This document shows positions 5,526 through 8,687 of a stretch of 8,687 nt of DNA, piece by piece. The notes under the pieces are model-generated. The model saw only the letters and a list, made by a program, of their open reading frames with translations. It had not been told where the DNA came from and searched no databases. Source of the stretch: DATAQC01 sp039649175. Lineage in GTDB: Bacteria > Actinomycetota > Acidimicrobiia > Acidimicrobiales > AC-14. The number at the start of each line of letters is the position of its first letter. Position 1 is the stretch's first letter. The position numbers and the translations under genes are program-made. Location of the stretch: assembly GCA_039649175.1 (NCBI GenBank), contig JBBWZS010000198.1, positions 1-8,687 of the forward strand, read 5' to 3'.

Positions 5526-5555
5526 ACGATAGCGTCTCGGCGTGCCCACTTTCGA
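5526..5555 (-). promoter_or_regulatory. Candidate promoter of tRNA-Tyr
   Basis: On the minus strand TCGAAA (5555-5550, four of six matches to TTGACA) is separated by 18 bases from TATCGT (5531-5526), which lies 11 bases before the mature tRNA-Tyr. The -35 would sit inside the first codons of the divergent yajQ gene. Confidence 0.4.
5530..5535 (+). promoter_or_regulatory. Candidate -10 for leaderless yajQ
   Basis: TAGCGT (TAnnnT) ends 6 bases before the GTG of yajQ and there is no ribosome binding site between, the classic look of a leaderless actinobacterial gene. It shares bases 5530-5531 with the opposite-strand -10 of tRNA-Tyr. Confidence 0.45.
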
Positions 5556-6030
5556 CGTGGTATCCGAGGTCGATCTCCAGGAGGTCCGCAACGCCGTCGA
5601 TCAGGCCGCACGTGAGGTGTCGACCCGCTTCGATTTCAAGGGCACCGACTCCAGCGTCGAGCTCGGCGACGGCGAGATCCTCCTCCATTCGGCCACCGAG
5701 GACCGCCTCAAGGCGCTGGTCCAGGTCCTGGAGGAGAAGCTGGTCCGCCGGTCGGTGCCCATGAAGGCCCTTGACTACGGCAAGGTCGAACAGGCCTCCA
5801 AGGGTGCCGTGCGCCAGACGGTGGCCATCACCGCCGGCATCAGCGACGTCAAGGCCCGCGAGATCAACCGGTTCATCAAGGACCGCAAGGCCAAAGGCGT
5901 GTCCTCACAGACCCAGGGCGAGCAGGTCCGGGTGTCGGGCAAGAAGCGCGACGACCTCCAGGCCGTGATCGCCGCCCTCAAGGAGCAGGACTTCGAGATC
6001 CCGCTCCAGTTCAAGAACTTCCGCGACTAG
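5542..6030 (+). CDS. yajQ: YajQ family cyclic-di-GMP/nucleotide-binding protein
   Basis: YajQ (UPF0234) proteins have two ferredoxin-like domains; members bind nucleotides or tRNA, and in Xanthomonas one binds cyclic di-GMP and modulates a transcription factor. The cellular role in Actinobacteria is not settled. The protein is 162 residues, exactly the family length, and aligns from the first residue (PTFDVVSEVD at 2-11). Conserved stretches include RFDFKGTDSSVEL (29-41), VRQTVAITAGISDVKAREIN (90-109) and the C-terminal LQFKNFRD. The GTG at 5542 follows a TAGCGT element by 6 bases with no ribosome binding site. It is convergent with the M23 peptidase gene. Confidence 0.93.
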   Translation: MPTFDVVSEVDLQEVRNAVDQAAREVSTRFDFKGTDSSVELGDGEILLHSATEDRLKALVQVLEEKLVRRSVPMKALDYGKVEQASKGAVRQTVAITAGISDVKAREINRFIKDRKAKGVSSQTQGEQVRVSGKKRDDLQAVIAALKEQDFEIPLQFKNFRD

Positions 6031-6045
6031 CGAGGCCTCGCCTCG
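6031..6045. terminator. Stem-loop between convergent yajQ and M23 peptidase genes
   Basis: CGAGGC-CTC-GCCTCG, a perfect 6-bp GC stem with a 3-base loop, begins at the base after the yajQ stop and lies 13 bases from the opposing gene's stop. It can fold in either transcript. There is no U tract, which is common in high-GC Actinobacteria. Confidence 0.5.
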
Positions 6046-6058
6046 GCGGCTGTCGGGG

Positions 6059-7222
6059 TCAGTTGGAGTCGTGGACCAGGACGCCCTGGAGAGGAGCGGG
6101 CGTCACGTTGGCCAGCACCGAGCGCGACTTCTGGTCGGCCGCCTTCCACGCGTCGGCGACGGCCGCGTCGGCCTTGGAGCTGTCGCCGGCGAGGTCGCGT
6201 GAGGCACGCAGGTCGCTGAGGCGCCGGATGCCGGGGGTCGACGATGCCGCCAGCAGGTTGGCGACCCCGTCGCCGCCGGCCAGAGGCTCGTCGAAGCGGC
6301 GCAGGGAACCGGTGAAGCTGAGGGGCCTGGGCAGGCCTACCTGCTGATAGCTCGCCACGATGGCGGCGACGTTGGCCATGGCGTCGTTGAGCCAGCCGTC
6401 GAGGATGGGCTTGGGGTTCACCGCCGCGCCGCCGCCCGGGTGGATCTCGAAGTGCAGGTGGGGGCTGCCACCGGACGCGTCGCCCGTGTTCCCCACGTAC
6501 CCGATGATCTGGCCCTGGGTCACCCGGCTGCCGCCGCCCAGGTCGGCGTAGGCGGACAGATGGCAGCCGAAGTAGAACGTGCCACCGGCCGTCGTCACGT
6601 AGACCGCCTTGCCGCTCACCGGGTCCTCACTGAAGCGCGCCGTGCCGTCCTCGGGCGCTCGCACGGGCGTGCCCTCACTGGCGAAGATGTCGTTGCCCTG
6701 GTGGGTGTGGAAGCTGGGGGTGAAGCGGGGCATGAGGAAATCGTCGTTGTAGGCGGCCTGCCCGGCCACGGGGAAGTGGCCCATGCCGACGGCCGCCGCC
6801 TCCTCGGGGCTGAGGCCGAGGTCGACGAGCTGGCGCAGCGCAGTGAGCAATGCCCCCGTGTTGCTCCCCCCGGTGCGGCGGATGGAGTCGATCATGGCCT
6901 GGGCGTCGGGAGGCACGACGTGCGTGGCATCGGGCCCCTGCGTGGCATCGGCGGCGACCGGCGGAGGTGGCGGAGCCCCGCCGGGGTCAGCGGCCGGTGC
7001 CGACGCATCAGGCGTTGCCGGCGCAGTCGGGGCCGCCGGCGGCGGTGCGGCTGTCGCGCCACCGAGGAGCTTGGTCAGCAGGTCCTGGAGGCCGTTCACG
7101 GTCGTGGGCGTGGTGGGCGGAGCGGGCGGCGTCTGGGCCCGGGCCGGCGCTCCCAGGGAGACGAGGAGTGCGGCGGACGGCACGACGACGAGGGCGCGCA
7201 GGCAAAGAGCTCGGAAAGACAC
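6059..7222 (-). CDS. Secreted M23-family (lysostaphin-like) metallopeptidase
   Basis: Probable peptidoglycan endopeptidase acting outside the cytoplasmic membrane. The product is 387 residues. Residues 1-29 form a Sec signal peptide (FRALCLRALVVV, then LVSLGAPARA), with likely cleavage after ARA-29. A Pro/Ala-rich linker covers about 31-105. The M23 domain runs from about 165 to 275 and keeps every active-site motif: HQGND with zinc ligands H174 and D178, HLS with H221, and PHLHFE with H255 and zinc ligand H257. GTPVRAPEDGTA (184-195) and GQIIGYVGNTG (237-247) are also typical. The last 110 residues match nothing I recognise. The GTG at 7222 has only AGGG close by. With all catalytic residues present it should be an active enzyme, not an EnvC/NlpD-like activator. 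It lies downstream of htpX. Confidence 0.9.
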   Translation of the reverse strand: MSFRALCLRALVVVPSAALLVSLGAPARAQTPPAPPTTPTTVNGLQDLLTKLLGGATAAPPPAAPTAPATPDASAPAADPGGAPPPPPVAADATQGPDATHVVPPDAQAMIDSIRRTGGSNTGALLTALRQLVDLGLSPEEAAAVGMGHFPVAGQAAYNDDFLMPRFTPSFHTHQGNDIFASEGTPVRAPEDGTARFSEDPVSGKAVYVTTAGGTFYFGCHLSAYADLGGGSRVTQGQIIGYVGNTGDASGGSPHLHFEIHPGGGAAVNPKPILDGWLNDAMANVAAIVASYQQVGLPRPLSFTGSLRRFDEPLAGGDGVANLLAASSTPGIRRLSDLRASRDLAGDSSKADAAVADAWKAADQKSRSVLANVTPAPLQGVLVHDSN

Positions 7223-7316
7223 GACCCTGTTCAGTTCGCCGTCCCCGGGCCTGTTCCCTGCCTCGCCTCACGCACGGTGGCGGAGCTTACGTCTTTTTGT
7301 CCTCCCGCCGCCTCGC

Positions 7317-7331
7317 GCCCAGTGTCTGGGC
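7317..7331 (-). terminator. Stem-loop at the 3' end of htpX
   Basis: One base after the htpX stop codon the RNA reads GCCCAG-ACA-CUGGGC, a perfect 6-bp stem. It is not followed by a U run, so it is a candidate terminator or mRNA-protecting structure separating htpX from the M23 gene. The remaining 94 bases of this spacer hold an A-rich patch (GACAAAAAGACG) but no promoter I can defend. Confidence 0.45.
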
Positions 7332-7332
7332 C

Positions 7333-8187
7333 TCAGCGCCACTCCCCCGAGCGCAGGCGGGCGATGCGCTGGTCCATGGGCGGATGGGTGCTCCAGAGGT
7401 TGGCGAACTGCACCTTGCGGCCGGTGAGGGGGTTGACGATGTACTTCGAGGCCTGGGCGGGGTCGACGTTCATGGGGATCGTCCGGGCGCCCTGTTCCAG
7501 CTTGGCCAGGGCCCGGGCCAGGGGCTCACCGTCGCTGATCAGGCGGGCGCCGCTGCGGTCGGCTTCGAACTCCCGGCTGCGGCTCAGGGCGGCCTGGAGG
7601 AAGAAGGCGGCGATGGGCGCCAGGATGAGCAGGGCCAGCTGACCGAAGATGTTGCCCCGGTTGTCGTCGCCCCCTCCGCCGCCGCCGAACATGGCGCCCC
7701 ACATGGCCATCCGGGCCACGAAGGTGATGCCCATGGCCAACGCGGCGGCCACCGACCCGATGAGGATGTCGCGGTTGCCCACGTGGCTGATCTCGTGGGC
7801 CAGGACGCCCCGGAGCTCGTCCCAGTCGAGGATGTCGAGGATCCCCCTGGTGACGGCCACGGCGGCGTGGTTGGGGCTGCGGCCGGTGGCGAAGGCATTG
7901 GGCTGGCGGTCGGGGGTGACGTACAGCGCGGGCATGGGCATGCCGGCGCTCTGGGTGAGCTCCCGTACGATCCTGTAGTACTCGGGCATCTCCCGCTCGC
8001 TCACGGGGACGGCCCGGGCCGAGCGGATGGCCAACTTGTCGGAGAACCAGTACGAGCCACCGACGAACACCAGGGCCAGCAGCAACCCGATGTAGAGCCC
8101 GCCGGTGCCGAAGAAGGACCCCACGAGCATCAGCAGGCCGCCGAACGCGGCCAGCACCACGGTGGTCTTGATGGTGTTCCTACTCAT
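7333..8187 (-). CDS. htpX: Membrane zinc metalloprotease HtpX (M48B)
   Basis: HtpX degrades misfolded membrane proteins with its active site facing the cytoplasm. The protein has 284 residues, the family norm. Two N-terminal membrane spans (about 8-26 and 31-48) precede the conserved domain. The zinc motif HEISH is at 131-135, followed by GNRDILIGS; the third ligand is E206 in REFEADRSGA. Two more hydrophobic segments lie at about 142-165 and 181-200, separated by a glycine loop (168-173). NAFATGRSPNHAAVAVTRGI (97-116) and STHPPMDQRIARL (266-278) are typical of HtpX. The ATG at 8187-8185 has GAGGAG 6 bases upstream. A near-consensus ECF-sigma promoter lies upstream, fitting stress induction. 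Single gene, possibly cotranscribed with the M23 gene. Confidence 0.96.
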   Translation of the reverse strand: MSRNTIKTTVVLAAFGGLLMLVGSFFGTGGLYIGLLLALVFVGGSYWFSDKLAIRSARAVPVSEREMPEYYRIVRELTQSAGMPMPALYVTPDRQPNAFATGRSPNHAAVAVTRGILDILDWDELRGVLAHEISHVGNRDILIGSVAAALAMGITFVARMAMWGAMFGGGGGGDDNRGNIFGQLALLILAPIAAFFLQAALSRSREFEADRSGARLISDGEPLARALAKLEQGARTIPMNVDPAQASKYIVNPLTGRKVQFANLWSTHPPMDQRIARLRSGEWR

Positions 8188-8214
8188 TCCTGTCTCCTCG
8201 TCTCCCTTCTCTAC

Positions 8215-8240
8215 AACGTCTCGGTGGCCTCCGACGTTCC
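8215..8240 (-). promoter_or_regulatory. Candidate ECF-sigma promoter of htpX
   Basis: On the minus strand GGAAC (8240-8236) and CGTT (8218-8215) are separated by 17 bases, the -35/-10 layout of ECF (SigE/RpoE-like) promoters. CGTT lies 27 bases before the htpX ATG, so the transcript would start near 8206-8208 and still include the ribosome binding site. It is the best promoter match in the window. Confidence 0.55.
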
Positions 8241-8253
8241 GCGTGGCGGTGGG

Positions 8254-8687
8254 TCATTCCTCCCCCGAGGTGGCCCGGCGCTTGATCTCGTCGACCACCC
8301 CGGCATCGGCGAGGGTGGTGACGTCGCCCAGGTCGCGGCCCTCGGCCACGTCCTTGAGCAGCCGCCGCATGATCTTGCCGCTGCGGGTCTTGGGAAGGTC
8401 GTCGGTGAAGATCACCGTCTTCGGCCGGGCGACCTTCCCGATGCGCCTGGCCACGTGCTCGCGCAGCACCTCCCCGCGTGTGTCGTCGGGCTCGGCGTCG
8501 GACCTGAGGATGACGTAGGCGATGATGGCCTGGCCGCTGTCGGGGTCCTTGGCCCCCACCACGGCGGCCTCGGCCACCGAGGGGTGGTCGACGAGGGCGG
8601 ACTCCACCTCGGCGGTGGAGATGCGGTGGCCGGCGACGTTCATGACGTCGTCGACCCGGCCCATGAACCAGAAGTACCCGTCCTCGT
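8254..8687 (-). CDS. acs: Acetyl-CoA synthetase, C-terminal part (5' end outside window)
   Basis: AMP-forming acetate-CoA ligase: acetate, ATP and CoA give acetyl-CoA, AMP and diphosphate. The right edge cuts the gene, leaving 143 C-terminal residues that form the mobile C-terminal domain. The hinge GRVDDVMNVAGHRISTAEVE is present, followed by HPSVAEAAVVG and QAIIAYV. The catalytic lysine, a known site of reversible acetylation in Acs, lies in LPKTRSGKIMRR with its codon at 8376-8374. The tail (DVTTLADAGVVDEI) is that of Acs rather than of fatty acyl-CoA ligases, although propionyl-CoA synthetase is a minor alternative. It ends 66 bases before htpX. Confidence 0.92.
   Translation of the reverse strand, partial: EDGYFWFMGRVDDVMNVAGHRISTAEVESALVDHPSVAEAAVVGAKDPDSGQAIIAYVILRSDAEPDDTRGEVLREHVARRIGKVARPKTVIFTDDLPKTRSGKIMRRLLKDVAEGRDLGDVTTLADAGVVDEIKRRATSGEE

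Noticed and set aside
7253..7257. Second ECF -35 box (GGAAC) upstream of the M23 peptidase
   Set aside because: No CGTT or similar -10 lies 15-18 bases downstream, and the start codon is too close.
7223..7332. Cyclic-di-AMP (ydaO) riboswitch, often found before actinobacterial cell-wall hydrolase genes
   Set aside because: The spacer is only 110 bases and the conserved ydaO core segments are not present.

Overview
The window is high-GC chromosomal DNA with strongly G/C-ending codons, frequent GTG starts and apparently leaderless genes. The order tRNA-Thr, tRNA-Met, rpmG, (inserted genes), tRNA-Trp, secE, nusG, rplK, rplA, rplJ is the order I know from Actinobacteria. An Acidimicrobiia-like actinobacterium is my best guess, but no rRNA or diagnostic marker is present to fix the lineage.

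Layout, left to right. At 1-4860 nearly everything lies on the minus strand, so transcription runs right to left: tRNA-Thr(GGT), tRNA-Met(CAT), rpmG (L33), an ECF sigma factor, its zinc-binding membrane anti-sigma factor, tRNA-Trp(CCA), secE, nusG, rplK (L11), rplA (L1), an rplJ leader RNA and rplJ (L10, running off the left edge). This is the head of the classical nusG-rplKAJL-rpoBC region. At 4861-6030 two small plus-strand genes, a GNAT acetyltransferase and a YajQ-family protein, flank a minus-strand tRNA-Tyr(GTA). At 6059-8687 three minus-strand genes follow: a secreted M23 metallopeptidase, the membrane protease HtpX and the C-terminal part of acetyl-CoA synthetase (cut by the right edge).

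The window carries core gene-expression functions (ribosomal proteins, four tRNAs, NusG, SecE) plus an envelope-stress-like set: ECF sigma/anti-sigma, HtpX and a cell-wall hydrolase. The two may be linked. The spacer upstream of htpX holds a near-consensus ECF promoter (GGAAC, 17 bases, CGTT), and the sigma/anti-sigma pair sits where many Actinobacteria, for example Mycobacterium tuberculosis, carry the hadABC dehydratase genes.

I did not find an obviously new multi-gene system. The points most worth checking are the sigma/anti-sigma insertion in the ribosomal/tRNA locus, the ECF promoter at htpX, a long hairpin that would bury the rplJ ribosome binding site with a competing fold next to it, an L33 lacking its fourth zinc cysteine, and a divergent promoter whose two -10 elements overlap.
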